The notes beneath the pieces are model-generated. The model ran no database searches. It saw only the letters and a list, made by a program, of their open reading frames with translations, and was not told the DNA's origin. From an uncultured Bacilli bacterium (GTDB lineage Bacteria; Bacillota_I; Bacilli_A; RF39; UBA660), in assembly GCA_934096025.1 (NCBI GenBank), contig CAKOLP010000003.1:1-17618 (forward strand): a stretch of DNA of 17,618 nucleotides. The letters are read 5' to 3'. Both the position numbers and the translations under genes were made by a program. Positions 5,657 to 13,212 of the stretch are shown here, one piece after another. How positions within the stretch are numbered: the first letter of the stretch is position 1; every line of letters starts with the position of its first letter.

Positions 5657-7616
5657 TAGTAAAGGTATTAGAAATTCCGTCCATACAACAATCTAAATAA
5701 GGAAGCTTACTTACAGAATTAAGACTAGCTAAAGCACCATTTTCATCTCTGCCATGCATTGGATTAGCCCCTGGAGCAAAAGCAACACCTTTTTTTCTAC
5801 CGTCTGGTGTAGCCCCAGTCTTTTCACCATAAACCACATTAGAAGTAATAGTTAAAACAGAAAGTGTAACTTTTGCATCATTTATTTGTTTATGCTTACA
5901 TAATTCTTGATAAAATTTTTCTAAAACTAACTTAGCTATATCATCAACTCTATCATCATCATTACCAAACTTCGGATAATCACCGAACACTTCAAAGTCT
6001 TGGGCAATTTTCTCAACATAAATTGGCTTAACCTTAGCATACTTAATCGCCGATAAACTATCAGCTACTACCGAAAGTCCGGCAACTCCATAAGCCATTA
6101 ATCTTCGTACATAAGTATCATGTAAAGCCATTTCGATAGATTCATAAGCATACTTATCATGCATATAATGAATAATATTCATAGCGTTTACATACAAACC
6201 GGCAACTTTTTCTAATACTTTAAAAAACGCATTTTTAACTTTTTCATAGTCTAAAATTTCATCTTCTATTTTTTCAACATCTAAAACTTTTAAACCAGTT
6301 ATTTCATCTATACCACCATTAATAGCGTAAAGTAAAGCTTTAGCCAAATTACATCTTGCCCCGAAATATTGCATATCTTTGCCTAAACGCATTGCCGAAA
6401 CACAACACGCAATAGCATAATCACTTCCAAAAGCACTATTCATTAAAAAATCGTTTTCATATTGCAACGAATCAGTTAAAATACTCATTTTTGCACAATA
6501 CTTTTTAAAAGAAAGTGGTAATTTATCATGCCACAAAATAGTAATATTAGGCTCCGGTGCTTCATCTAAATTAGATAAAGTATGAATCAAACGATAGCTA
6601 GTCTTAGTAACTAAAGGTATTCCGTTTTCGTTTACGCCACCAATTGAACAAGTTACCCAAGTTGGATCTCCAGAAAAAAGCTCATCATAAGCCGGAGTAC
6701 GCAGGTGTCTAACTAATCTTAATTTAATAACAAATTGGTCAATCAACTCTTGAGCTTGAGTTTCATTTAAAAAACCTCTTTTTATATCTCTATTTATATA
6801 AATATCAAAAAAACTATCAACTCTACCTAAACTCATCGCAGCACCATTATTTTCTTTAACTGCACCCAAATAAGCAAAATAAGTCCATTGAATTGCTTCT
6901 TTAGCATTACAAGCTGGCTTACTTATATCATAGCCATATTTTGAAGCCATACTTTCTAATTCATTTAAAGCTTTAATTTGCATAGAAACATTTTCTCTTA
7001 ATTGGATTAAATCTGCAGTCATTTCCCCTTGTAAAAGAGTATCTAAATCTTTTTCTTTTTCCTTTTTTAAAATACTAGTTCCATAAAGAGCTACTCTACG
7101 ATAATCCCCGATTATTCTTCCTCTACCATAAGCATCAGGAAGTCCAGTTATAAGACCGACTTTTCTAGCTAACTTTATATCTTTTGTATAAGCATCAAAT
7201 ACTCCGTCATTATGCGTTTTACGATATTTAAACACTAAATCAAACTTTTTATCCAAAACATAATTATACGCATTTACTTCATCGTGAACCATTCTTATGC
7301 CACCGAAAGGATTTACAATACGCACTAAAGGCTTTTCTGTTTGAAGCCCAACAATTACTTCATTTTCTTTATCAATATACCCCGGTTTATATGCATCAAT
7401 TCCCGATATAGTTTCTGTATCTATCCCTAAAACGTGATTCTTTAATTCTTCTTTTAATAAATTTTCACACTCATTCCATACTCTACTCGTTTTTTCGCTT
7501 TTACCAGCTAAAAACTTTTCATCTCCCAAGTAAGTTTCATAATTTAAGGAAATAAAATCATATACATTAATTGTATCACACCAAGTTCCCTTTTTAAATT
7601 CATTCCATGCTTCCAT
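5619..7616 (-). CDS. pflB: Pyruvate formate-lyase (formate acetyltransferase), frame broken before the glycyl-radical domain
   Basis: PFL converts pyruvate and CoA to acetyl-CoA and formate, the central step of anaerobic mixed-acid fermentation. This frame gives 665 aa from the ATG at 7616, chosen because GGAGG lies 6 nt upstream; an in-frame ATG at 7637 lies before that site. Conserved parts are GLITGLPDAYGRGRIIGDYRRVALYG (about 154-179), SIGGVNENG (about 324-332) and the catalytic ACCVSAMR with Cys404-Cys405. The frame ends TTLGKRRKS and a TGA at 5619, about 76 residues short and without the radical Gly. The missing end lies in the next frame (5402-5656). Dropping one A from the A4 run at 5633-5636 restores a 737-aa enzyme of normal size with the radical Gly at about 712. 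The break may be a sequencing error, a real mutation or, less likely, +1 recoding. Confidence 0.93.
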   Translation of the reverse strand: MEAWNEFKKGTWCDTINVYDFISLNYETYLGDEKFLAGKSEKTSRVWNECENLLKEELKNHVLGIDTETISGIDAYKPGYIDKENEVIVGLQTEKPLVRIVNPFGGIRMVHDEVNAYNYVLDKKFDLVFKYRKTHNDGVFDAYTKDIKLARKVGLITGLPDAYGRGRIIGDYRRVALYGTSILKKEKEKDLDTLLQGEMTADLIQLRENVSMQIKALNELESMASKYGYDISKPACNAKEAIQWTYFAYLGAVKENNGAAMSLGRVDSFFDIYINRDIKRGFLNETQAQELIDQFVIKLRLVRHLRTPAYDELFSGDPTWVTCSIGGVNENGIPLVTKTSYRLIHTLSNLDEAPEPNITILWHDKLPLSFKKYCAKMSILTDSLQYENDFLMNSAFGSDYAIACCVSAMRLGKDMQYFGARCNLAKALLYAINGGIDEITGLKVLDVEKIEDEILDYEKVKNAFFKVLEKVAGLYVNAMNIIHYMHDKYAYESIEMALHDTYVRRLMAYGVAGLSVVADSLSAIKYAKVKPIYVEKIAQDFEVFGDYPKFGNDDDRVDDIAKLVLEKFYQELCKHKQINDAKVTLSVLTITSNVVYGEKTGATPDGRKKGVAFAPGANPMHGRDENGALASLNSVSKLPYLDCCMDGISNTFTIVPTTLGKRRKS

Positions 7617-7622
7617 TATTTT

Positions 7623-7627
7623 CCTCC
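7623..7627 (-). promoter_or_regulatory. Ribosome-binding site fixing the pflB start
   Basis: GGAGG on the minus strand is 6 nt before the ATG at 7616, ruling against the earlier in-frame ATG at 7637, which has no such site. Confidence 0.75.
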
Positions 7628-7643
7628 AATCTTGCATATTTTA

Positions 7644-7662
7644 AGTATACAAGAAATCTTGT
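7644..7662 (-). promoter_or_regulatory. Candidate pflB -10 element with an abutting palindromic operator
   Basis: The minus strand reads ACAAGATTTCTTGT, a palindrome with perfect 6-bp arms (7649-7662), running directly into TATACT (7644-7649), a good -10. The palindrome would lie in the -10/-35 spacer, a classical repressor position. No convincing -35 is visible. The regulator is not identifiable; the half-site is not the TTGTTAA of Rex or the TTGAT of FNR. Confidence 0.4.
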
Positions 7663-7673
7663 TTAAGCAAAAG

Positions 7674-7701
7674 AAAAAAACTAGCATATAGACACTAGTT
7701 T
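7674..7701 (-). terminator. Rho-independent terminator of the lon-murF operon
   Basis: Minus strand: AAACTAG and CTAGTTT form a 7-bp perfect stem around a 10-base loop, followed by a T-run. It starts a few bases after the murF stop at 7707. Confidence 0.8.
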
Positions 7702-7706
7702 ACGAA

Positions 7707-9080
7707 TTATTCTATTCCCTCAACTATCTCTTTAAAATGTAGAGAATTACTCGCTTTAGCCAAAATATTATCTCCCGGTTTTTTAGTCTTATTAATATAT
7801 TTTATAACTTCAGTATTATTAGCAAAATGAAGCACATTACTCGGAGACATTCCTGATTCCAAAGCCTTAGAATTAATAAATTCTGCTTCATCGCCGACAG
7901 TTAAAAGCACATCAATGTTTTCCTTAGCTACCAAAACTCCAATATTTTCATGCAATTCTTTAGAAAAATCCCCTAATTCTTTCATTGAACCTAAAACTGC
8001 TATATTTCTTCCCTCTAAGCTTCCTAAATACTTTATAGCATAACTCATCGAATCATAATTAGCATTATAAGAATCATCAATTACTAAAATATCATTAGAA
8101 AGTTCTTTTATACTCATTCTATTACTGCTTAATTCAAAATCCAGTATTCCTTTTTTTACATTTTCTAAAGATATACCAAAATGTTTTCCCACTGCAATAG
8201 CAACTAAAGCATTATATATAAAATGTTCTCCCCCGACCGGAACTTCAAAAGCCTCATCTAAACACTTAAATTTACTGCCTTTTTCTAATTCCTCTATATC
8301 AGTTGCCATATATAGTGATGTATTTTTAATACCAATCGTAACAACATTGTATTTATCTTTATTTTCCAAATACCACTCATGTAATAAATCATTATCATTA
8401 TTAATAATTACAAGCCCACCTGGAGTCAAGCTCTCTAGTATTTCCAATTTAGCTTTTAAAATATTTTCTCTACTACCTAAATTCCCTATATGTGCTGTTC
8501 CAACATTTGTAATAATAGCAACATCAGGTTTTGCAATACTCGTCAAATAAGCAATTTCTCCGATATGATTCATACCCATTTCTAAAACCATTATTTCATT
8601 TTTTTCTTCTAAAGATAAAATAGATAAAGGTAACCCAATATGGTTATTTTGATTGCCAATAGTCTTATGAGCATTATATTTTTTACTTAAAACACTATAA
8701 ACCATATCTTTGGTACTAGTTTTTCCAGCACTACCTGTTACTGCTACTACTGGATTTTTAAAACTAGCTCTTTTTAATTTGGCTAAATCTCCTAAAGCTT
8801 TAATAGAATCTTCTACCAAAATAATCATTTTCTTATTTTCTTCTAAATACTTTAATACCTCAGCATCTTCTTCATAATAATCTAGTATAGCTACAAGTGC
8901 ACCTTTTTTAAAAGCTTCCATATATAAAAGATTTCCATCTTTTTTCTCACCCTTAATTCCTACGTAACAATCATTTTCTTCTATTTTTCTTGTATCATTT
9001 GTAACTTTATTGATAATCCCTGGTACTAAATTATAAACTTGTAAAGCATTAATACTTTTACTTATCTTTTCTGTATTCAA
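7707..9080 (-). CDS. murF: UDP-N-acetylmuramoyl-tripeptide--D-alanyl-D-alanine ligase
   Basis: MurF adds D-Ala-D-Ala to the UDP-MurNAc tripeptide in the cytosol using ATP, the last soluble step of peptidoglycan precursor synthesis. At 457 aa it has the normal length. The N-terminal UDP-binding domain (to about 105) has VTNDTRKIEENDCYVGIKG, characteristic of MurE/MurF. The P-loop is TGSAGKTS at 115-122, followed by NQNNHIGLPLS (143-153). EMGMNHIGEIAYL (167-179) and IITNVGTAHIGNLGS (189-203) are the Mur ligase central-domain signatures, and DDSYNANYDS opens the C-terminal domain. The start is a TTG at 9080, supported by GGAAG 7 nt upstream; the nearby ATG is out of frame and stops at once. It lies 29 bases after lon and shares its promoter. 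It implies that the organism makes a wall. Confidence 0.95.
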   Translation of the reverse strand: MNTEKISKSINALQVYNLVPGIINKVTNDTRKIEENDCYVGIKGEKKDGNLLYMEAFKKGALVAILDYYEEDAEVLKYLEENKKMIILVEDSIKALGDLAKLKRASFKNPVVAVTGSAGKTSTKDMVYSVLSKKYNAHKTIGNQNNHIGLPLSILSLEEKNEIMVLEMGMNHIGEIAYLTSIAKPDVAIITNVGTAHIGNLGSRENILKAKLEILESLTPGGLVIINNDNDLLHEWYLENKDKYNVVTIGIKNTSLYMATDIEELEKGSKFKCLDEAFEVPVGGEHFIYNALVAIAVGKHFGISLENVKKGILDFELSSNRMSIKELSNDILVIDDSYNANYDSMSYAIKYLGSLEGRNIAVLGSMKELGDFSKELHENIGVLVAKENIDVLLTVGDEAEFINSKALESGMSPSNVLHFANNTEVIKYINKTKKPGDNILAKASNSLHFKEIVEGIE

Positions 9081-9087
9081 AACATCA

Positions 9088-9092
9088 CTTCC
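9088..9092 (-). promoter_or_regulatory. Ribosome-binding site supporting a TTG start for murF
   Basis: AAGGAAG lies 7 nt before the TTG at 9080, between the lon stop and murF. No in-frame ATG or GTG is better placed. Confidence 0.65.
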
Positions 9093-9109
9093 TTATTAAT
9101 TATTATATA

Positions 9110-11377
9110 TTACTTAAAAATTTTTGTATACACTTCGTCAAAATTACTTACTAACTCAATGTCCATCTTCTTAAGTATTTCTTTTGGTATATTTTTCAAA
9201 TCATCTTGATTTTCCTTGGGAATATATACTACTTTTACATTACGATTATAAGCTCCGATTAACTTTTCTTTTAGACCCCCGATTTTCAAAATATTTCCTT
9301 GTAAAGTTATTTCTCCGGTAAAAGCTATATCAGGACTTACCTTTTTATTTTCCATTAGACTAACAAGTGCTATCGCTATACTAAGGCCTGCACTTGGTCC
9401 GTCCTTTTTTACACCTGCACTTAGAAAATGAATATGTATATCATAATTATGAAAATTATACTTATACTTACTCTTAACCATTGATAAAGCTACATTGGCA
9501 CTTTCCTCCATTACTTTACCAACATTTCCTGTAATATTTATTTTTTCTGTTCCTTTAAATAAAACTACTTCAAGCCTACTAATTTTCCCCCCAACAGGTG
9601 TATAAGCCATAATATTTACTGCACCAGGTGCAAATTCCACTAAAGAATCTTCTTTATATAACGGATCTCCAAGCAATTTAATTATCTTTTGTTCATTTAA
9701 TTGTTTAACATTATTTATCGTAATCTTACGAGCTAAACTAGCTAAGACTCTCGTTAATTCTCTTAAGCCCGCTTCTTTTGTATATCCATTAATAATAAAA
9801 TATATCAATTCATCACTAAATTTAATCTTTTCTTGAAACACCATGTTTTCTTTCAATATCTTTGGTAACAAATAATCTATAACAATATCCTTTTTTTCAA
9901 ATAACGTATAACTATTTATTTCAATTAATTCTACTCTATCAAGTAAAGGACTAGGTATATCTTCGACACTATTGGCTGTTAAAATAAATAATACATCACT
10001 TAAATCGAAAGGTTCCTCAATATAATTATCTACAAAGTATTTATTTTGGACTGGATCTAATATCTCTAATAAAGTTGCAGCAGGATCCCCTTTGTAATCC
10101 CTAATCATCTTATCAACTTCATCAATTAATATAACCGGATTATTCACCCCACACTTATTAATTCCTTGAATAATTTTTCCCGGAGATGATGCTAAATAAG
10201 TTCTTCTAGCCCCTACTAATTCAAAAGAATCATTTAACCCTCCGACACTAACTTTATAAAACTCTCTATTTAAAGCCTTACTTATAGCATAAGCAATACT
10301 AGTTTTTCCTACTCCCGGTGGGCCAACCAAACATATAATCGGACTTTCTATATCCTTATTCAAAGTTTTTATTGCTATATATTCTGTTATCCTTGTTTTT
10401 ATTTTCTCTAAGCCATAATGCGACTTATTTAATTCTTCATATATTTTATTAAAGTTAGCATTTTCTTTTGACTTCTTATTCCAAGGCAAATTAAGTACCC
10501 ATTCAATATAATTTCGTGCTACACTTGCCTCAGGTGATGAATCATTCATAAACTCATATTTATCTATTTCTCTTTGAAAATGCAACTTTATTTTCTTATC
10601 AATCTTTAAGCTTGCTAATTTTTTTCGATATCCCTCTAACTCATCTTCTTTCCAAGACTTTTGTCCTAGTTCTTCTTTTATAACATTTAACTTTTCTTTT
10701 AAATAAAACTCTCTTTGTTCTTTTTGTAAATGTTCATCAATAGTTTCTTCAAGCTCATTATCTAATTCGACTATTCTAATTTCTTCTTTCATATCCCGAA
10801 TTAAAGACTTAGCCCTTTTAATAGGATTTATTTCTTGCATATAATCTAGTTTTTTAGAAGTACTAATCGGTAAAAAAGAAGCCACTGCATCTGTAATTCG
10901 ATTTAAATCATTACAAGCTCCTACAAAAGAAAGTATATCATTAGAAACTCCCTTGGAAACACCAATATATTCTTTTAATGTCGTTACCATTTTTTTAATA
11001 ATTACTTCTTCTTCATCTTTAACTAACGAGGGCAAATCTATATACATTACATTACTATATAATATTTCTTTTTTTTCTTTTTGAAAATATCTATTAACTG
11101 CTACTCTTTTAAGTCCTCTAAGTCTTACTTGAATACAACCATTATTATCAATTTTATTTTTAATCTTAACTATAACCCCGACTTTTGGTAAATCATCTAC
11201 ACTAGGTTCTTCTTCTAGCGCATCTACCGGAGTTACTACTAATATTTCTCCTTTATAGCTTGTCATAGCTTCATTTACAGTTTTACCACTAATTATATTA
11301 TTAAGTTCAATTTTTACTTCTTGATTGGGAAGTACGACCACATTTTTAAGCAATATTACCGGTACATCAAAGCTCAT
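9110..11377 (-). CDS. lon: ATP-dependent protease Lon (endopeptidase La)
   Basis: Lon unfolds and degrades misfolded and regulatory proteins in the cytosol as a hexamer. The 755-aa protein has the full order of the LonA family: an N-terminal substrate-recognition domain (to about 195), a coiled segment (about 197-275), an AAA+ module with Walker A GPPGVGKT (352-359) and Walker B VILIDEVDK (415-423), then the protease domain. The catalytic dyad is present: Ser662 in KKDGPSAG and Lys705 in GGLKEKLIGA, 43 residues apart as in E. coli. Usually well-conserved AAA+ positions are altered: ELVGARRTYLASSPG replaces the common EIRGHRRTYIGAMPG. The start is the ATG at 11377, with GGGAGGTGG 6 nt upstream. 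An in-frame start at 11422 would lie upstream of the -10 element. No CIRCE or CtsR operator is visible, so heat regulation by those repressors is not supported. Confidence 0.96.
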   Translation of the reverse strand: MSFDVPVILLKNVVVLPNQEVKIELNNIISGKTVNEAMTSYKGEILVVTPVDALEEEPSVDDLPKVGVIVKIKNKIDNNGCIQVRLRGLKRVAVNRYFQKEKKEILYSNVMYIDLPSLVKDEEEVIIKKMVTTLKEYIGVSKGVSNDILSFVGACNDLNRITDAVASFLPISTSKKLDYMQEINPIKRAKSLIRDMKEEIRIVELDNELEETIDEHLQKEQREFYLKEKLNVIKEELGQKSWKEDELEGYRKKLASLKIDKKIKLHFQREIDKYEFMNDSSPEASVARNYIEWVLNLPWNKKSKENANFNKIYEELNKSHYGLEKIKTRITEYIAIKTLNKDIESPIICLVGPPGVGKTSIAYAISKALNREFYKVSVGGLNDSFELVGARRTYLASSPGKIIQGINKCGVNNPVILIDEVDKMIRDYKGDPAATLLEILDPVQNKYFVDNYIEEPFDLSDVLFILTANSVEDIPSPLLDRVELIEINSYTLFEKKDIVIDYLLPKILKENMVFQEKIKFSDELIYFIINGYTKEAGLRELTRVLASLARKITINNVKQLNEQKIIKLLGDPLYKEDSLVEFAPGAVNIMAYTPVGGKISRLEVVLFKGTEKINITGNVGKVMEESANVALSMVKSKYKYNFHNYDIHIHFLSAGVKKDGPSAGLSIAIALVSLMENKKVSPDIAFTGEITLQGNILKIGGLKEKLIGAYNRNVKVVYIPKENQDDLKNIPKEILKKMDIELVSNFDEVYTKIFK

Positions 11378-11380
11378 AAT

Positions 11381-11389
11381 CCACCTCCC
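11381..11389 (-). promoter_or_regulatory. Ribosome-binding site fixing the lon start
   Basis: GGGAGGTGG on the minus strand lies just before the ATG at 11377. It sits downstream of the predicted transcription start, whereas the longer frame's first codon does not. Confidence 0.85.
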
Positions 11390-11402
11390 AAACATAACGC
11401 TT

Positions 11403-11431
11403 ATTATAACTATATTCACCAATTTTGTAAA
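11403..11431 (-). promoter_or_regulatory. lon-murF promoter, housekeeping sigma type
   Basis: Minus strand: TTTACA (11426-11431), an exact 17-nt spacer, and TATAAT (11403-11408). This is a 5/6 -35 and a perfect -10, with the start of transcription expected near 11396. Confidence 0.85.
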
Positions 11432-11446
11432 GATATTAAAACTAAG

Positions 11447-11470
11447 TTTTCAAAAAAATTTTTTTGAAAA
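11447..11470. repeat. 24-bp perfect A/T-tract palindrome between lon and the ZIP gene
   Basis: TTTTC-A7-T7-GAAAA is a perfect palindrome with rigid A- and T-tracts. It sits about 15 bp upstream of the lon -35, where an UP-element or a bend would act, and also about 60 bp upstream of the ZIP start. It could instead be a protein-binding site. Confidence 0.5.
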
Positions 11471-11479
11471 AATGTCCTG

Positions 11480-11493
11480 AACTAATATTAGTT
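11480..11493. promoter_or_regulatory. 14-bp perfect palindrome upstream of the ZIP transporter, candidate operator
   Basis: AACTAATATTAGTT reads the same on both strands and lies 35 bases before the ZIP start codon, in the expected promoter zone. Metal-responsive regulators often bind such dyads near transporter genes, but it does not match a consensus I can name with confidence. Confidence 0.45.
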
Positions 11494-11517
11494 ATTTTCA
11501 TAAGATATAAATGGAAT

Positions 11518-11521
11518 GGAG
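11518..11521 (+). promoter_or_regulatory. Ribosome-binding site fixing the ZIP transporter start
   Basis: GGAG lies 7 nt before the ATG at 11529; the in-frame ATG at 11511 lies upstream of it and has no such site. Confidence 0.7.
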
Positions 11522-11528
11522 TATAATA

Positions 11529-12320
11529 ATGATTGATTGGTTTACTAATTTAATTTATCCTATACAAGCATTAATTGCCACTTGTTTTACTTGGGGAATT
11601 ACTTCTCTTGGGGCAGCTGTAGTTTTTCTGTTTAAACGTGTAAACAAAACAACTCTTGATGCTATGCTTAGTGTTTCTGCCGGTGTTATGTTAGCAGCTA
11701 CTTTCTTTAGCCTTTTAATGCCAGCTTTAGAAATGGCAACTAATCTAAATATGATATCATGGCTTGTTGTTGCTCTTGGTATTTTATCAGGAAGTCTCCT
11801 TTTATTTCTCGGAGATAAAATATTTCAAAAAGTAACTAAAAACAAAAATATTACCAAGAAAAAAAGAAGCTTAATGCTAATTTCATCAATTACCCTACAC
11901 AATATTCCGGAGGGTATGGCTATCGGGGTTGCCTTTGGCTCAGTATTTTACAATTTAGATGGCGCAACTATATCAGCAGCAGTATTATTAGCAATCGGTA
12001 TTGGTATTCAAAACTTTCCTGAGGGTGTTGCAGTATCTCTACCTTTAAAAAGAGAGGGATTAAGTTCTAAAAAAGCTTTCTTATTCGGAGTCTTAAGTGG
12101 TATAGTAGAACCTTTTGCCGCCGTAATCGGAGCTATCTTAGTCTTAAAAATCAAAGTTTTATTACCTATACTACTTGCTTTTGCCGGTGGAGCTATGCTT
12201 TATGTCGTTATATTAGAACTAATTCCCGAAAGTCAAGCAAATAAAAGAAAAAACCTAATGGCTTTTTGTACCCTTTTAGGTTTCATAGTTATGATGATTT
12301 TCGATGTAGCTTTAGGATAA
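11529..12320 (+). CDS. ZIP-family divalent metal transporter (GufA-like)
   Basis: ZIP proteins move zinc and related divalent metals into the cytosol across the plasma membrane. This 263-aa protein has the eight-helix pattern of the GufA subgroup. The metal-site helices are present: HNIPEG at 124-129 in helix 4 and QNFPEG at 161-166 in helix 5, with the His/Asn/Glu ligands of the binuclear site. VEP (193-195) and ELIPES (230-235) supply further conserved acidic residues. The cytoplasmic loop between helices 3 and 4 (about 98-114) is Lys-rich without a His cluster. It is monocistronic, divergent from lon and followed by its own terminator. A perfect palindrome upstream suggests regulation by a dimeric repressor. 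Metal specificity cannot be read from the sequence; zinc is most likely, with iron or manganese possible. Confidence 0.93.
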   Translation: MIDWFTNLIYPIQALIATCFTWGITSLGAAVVFLFKRVNKTTLDAMLSVSAGVMLAATFFSLLMPALEMATNLNMISWLVVALGILSGSLLLFLGDKIFQKVTKNKNITKKKRSLMLISSITLHNIPEGMAIGVAFGSVFYNLDGATISAAVLLAIGIGIQNFPEGVAVSLPLKREGLSSKKAFLFGVLSGIVEPFAAVIGAILVLKIKVLLPILLAFAGGAMLYVVILELIPESQANKRKNLMAFCTLLGFIVMMIFDVALG

Positions 12321-12334
12321 AGAATATTTTCATA

Positions 12335-12361
12335 AGTATTACCTTTCGGTAATGCTTTTTT
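12335..12361 (+). terminator. Rho-independent terminator of the ZIP gene
   Basis: AGTATTACC and GGTAATGCT form a 9-bp stem (one G-T pair) around a TTTC loop, followed by a T-run. The minus-strand reading lacks a T-run, so it should not stop the convergent sigma operon. Confidence 0.9.
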
Positions 12362-12430
12362 ACTATTAAAACTTATTTTTTAATTTTCTAGATAATCTAT
12401 TAATTATATGATTATATCCACCAGCTTGAT

Positions 12431-12784
12431 TTATTTCTTTATCTTTTTCAGGCAAGTGTCTTTTACTTCCGTTTTAATAATTCCTGTAGTATTTCCTACA
12501 TAAAGGCCTAAATCTTTTTGACTAGCATATAACCTCATATCTTTTAAAGCTCTACTGATTCTCTTATTAATTAATGTATAAGCATATGTCGAAAAACAAT
12601 AATCTTTTTTCATCGGAAAACTTTCTATTGCTTTTAATAATCCTATATTTCCCTCTTGTATTAAATCTGGAAAAGGCAATCCTAAATTTTGATATTTTTT
12701 AGCTACTTTAAGCACTAAAAACAAATAACTCTCGACTACTTTATTTCTTGCTTGCATATCCCCATTTTGGGCTTTTAAAATCAA
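12431..12784 (-). pseudogene. Sigma-D, second fragment: sigma-70 region 2 only, no recognisable regions 3 and 4
   Basis: These 117 codons hold a clear sigma-70 region 2: AQNGDMQARNKVVESYLFLVLKVAKKY, then PDLIQEGNIGLLKAIESFPMKK (about 38-59) and CFSTYAYTLINKRI (about 63-76), matching the three sigma genes upstream. Region 2 homology extends before the TTG at 12784: the codons from about 12847 read RIILDVKSYERLSKEATKEL, like the KLTKEETNEL of sigma-C, yet that stretch has no usable start. It therefore continues the 125-aa frame ending at 12835, one base out of register. Regions 3 and 4 are missing. After the TAA at 12431 the -1 frame stays open to 12366 and encodes a plausible tail (HLPEKDKEIN...RLSRKLKNKF). 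This looks like a decaying fourth paralogue; alternatively it is made by frameshifting as a small region-2 protein. It is last in the operon. Confidence 0.75.
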
Positions 12785-12834
12785 TTCTTTAGTGGCTTCT
12801 TTTGATAGTCTTTCATAGCTTTTAACATCAAGAA

Positions 12835-13212
12835 TTATTCTTTTAAAAATTCATCTTCCATATCATTTACTGATATATTAAAATCAAGGGAAAACTCTAC
12901 TCCATTAACTAAACAATACATTTCCATAAATTTCACAAAAACACTATTATCATTTACCTTTTCAATATTCCCAGTAACTATCAAATCTTTATATTTATTA
13001 AAAACAATCCTTAAAAGAGCATTAATAAGCCCATTATATTTTAAAATTAAAGACACACGTTTATTACTTAAAACCATATTAATTTTTCTTAAATATTCTT
13101 CTAAAGCCTCAAAACACTCAAAAATATCCTCATACGAATTTGTCTTATCAAAATTGTTATTTATAAAGGCTTCAATTTTATCTGCGTCGATTCTTACTAT
13201 TTTCTCTTTCAT
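12835..13212 (-). CDS. Sigma-D, first fragment: N-terminal domain shared with sigma-C
   Basis: This 125-aa frame has no sigma region of its own but resembles the N-terminal 110 residues of sigma-C. DKIEAFINNN aligns with NKLDSFIKEN, and FECFEALEEYL with FKILEDFL; both are predicted all-helical and both end just before region 1.2/2. Its stop at 12835 falls where region 2 should begin, and region 2 follows in the -1 frame. The heptamer TTTAAAA (12841-12847, read as TTA-AAA in frame) lies two codons before the stop; slipping back one base there leads exactly into the downstream frame. The ATG at 13212 lies within the last 35 bases of sigma-C with only a weak purine stretch ahead (GTTAGAG), implying coupling to sigma-C translation. 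The domain's role is unknown. Together with the next fragment it is one ancestral sigma gene. Confidence 0.75.
   Translation of the reverse strand: MKEKIVRIDADKIEAFINNNFDKTNSYEDIFECFEALEEYLRKINMVLSNKRVSLILKYNGLINALLRIVFNKYKDLIVTGNIEKVNDNSVFVKFMEMYCLVNGVEFSLDFNISVNDMEDEFLKE
12841..12847 (-). other. TTTAAAA slippery heptamer at the sigma-D frame break
   Basis: The zero frame is GAA TTT TTA AAA GAA TAA, so the heptamer is in the phase (X XXY YYZ) needed for -1 slippage. GGAAG lies 7 nt upstream and the stop codon is one codon downstream. I see no strong downstream hairpin. It may be chance in AT-rich DNA or the site of a lost T or A. Confidence 0.45.

Noticed and set aside
11378..11422. Longer lon reading frame starting at 11422
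   Set aside because: Its first codons lie on top of and upstream of the TATAAT element at 11403-11408, and the strong ribosome-binding site is just before 11377.
11378..11510. Heat-shock operators (CIRCE or CtsR boxes) upstream of lon
   Set aside because: I looked for TTAGCACTC/GAGTGCTAA and GGTCAAA-type direct repeats on both strands and saw neither.
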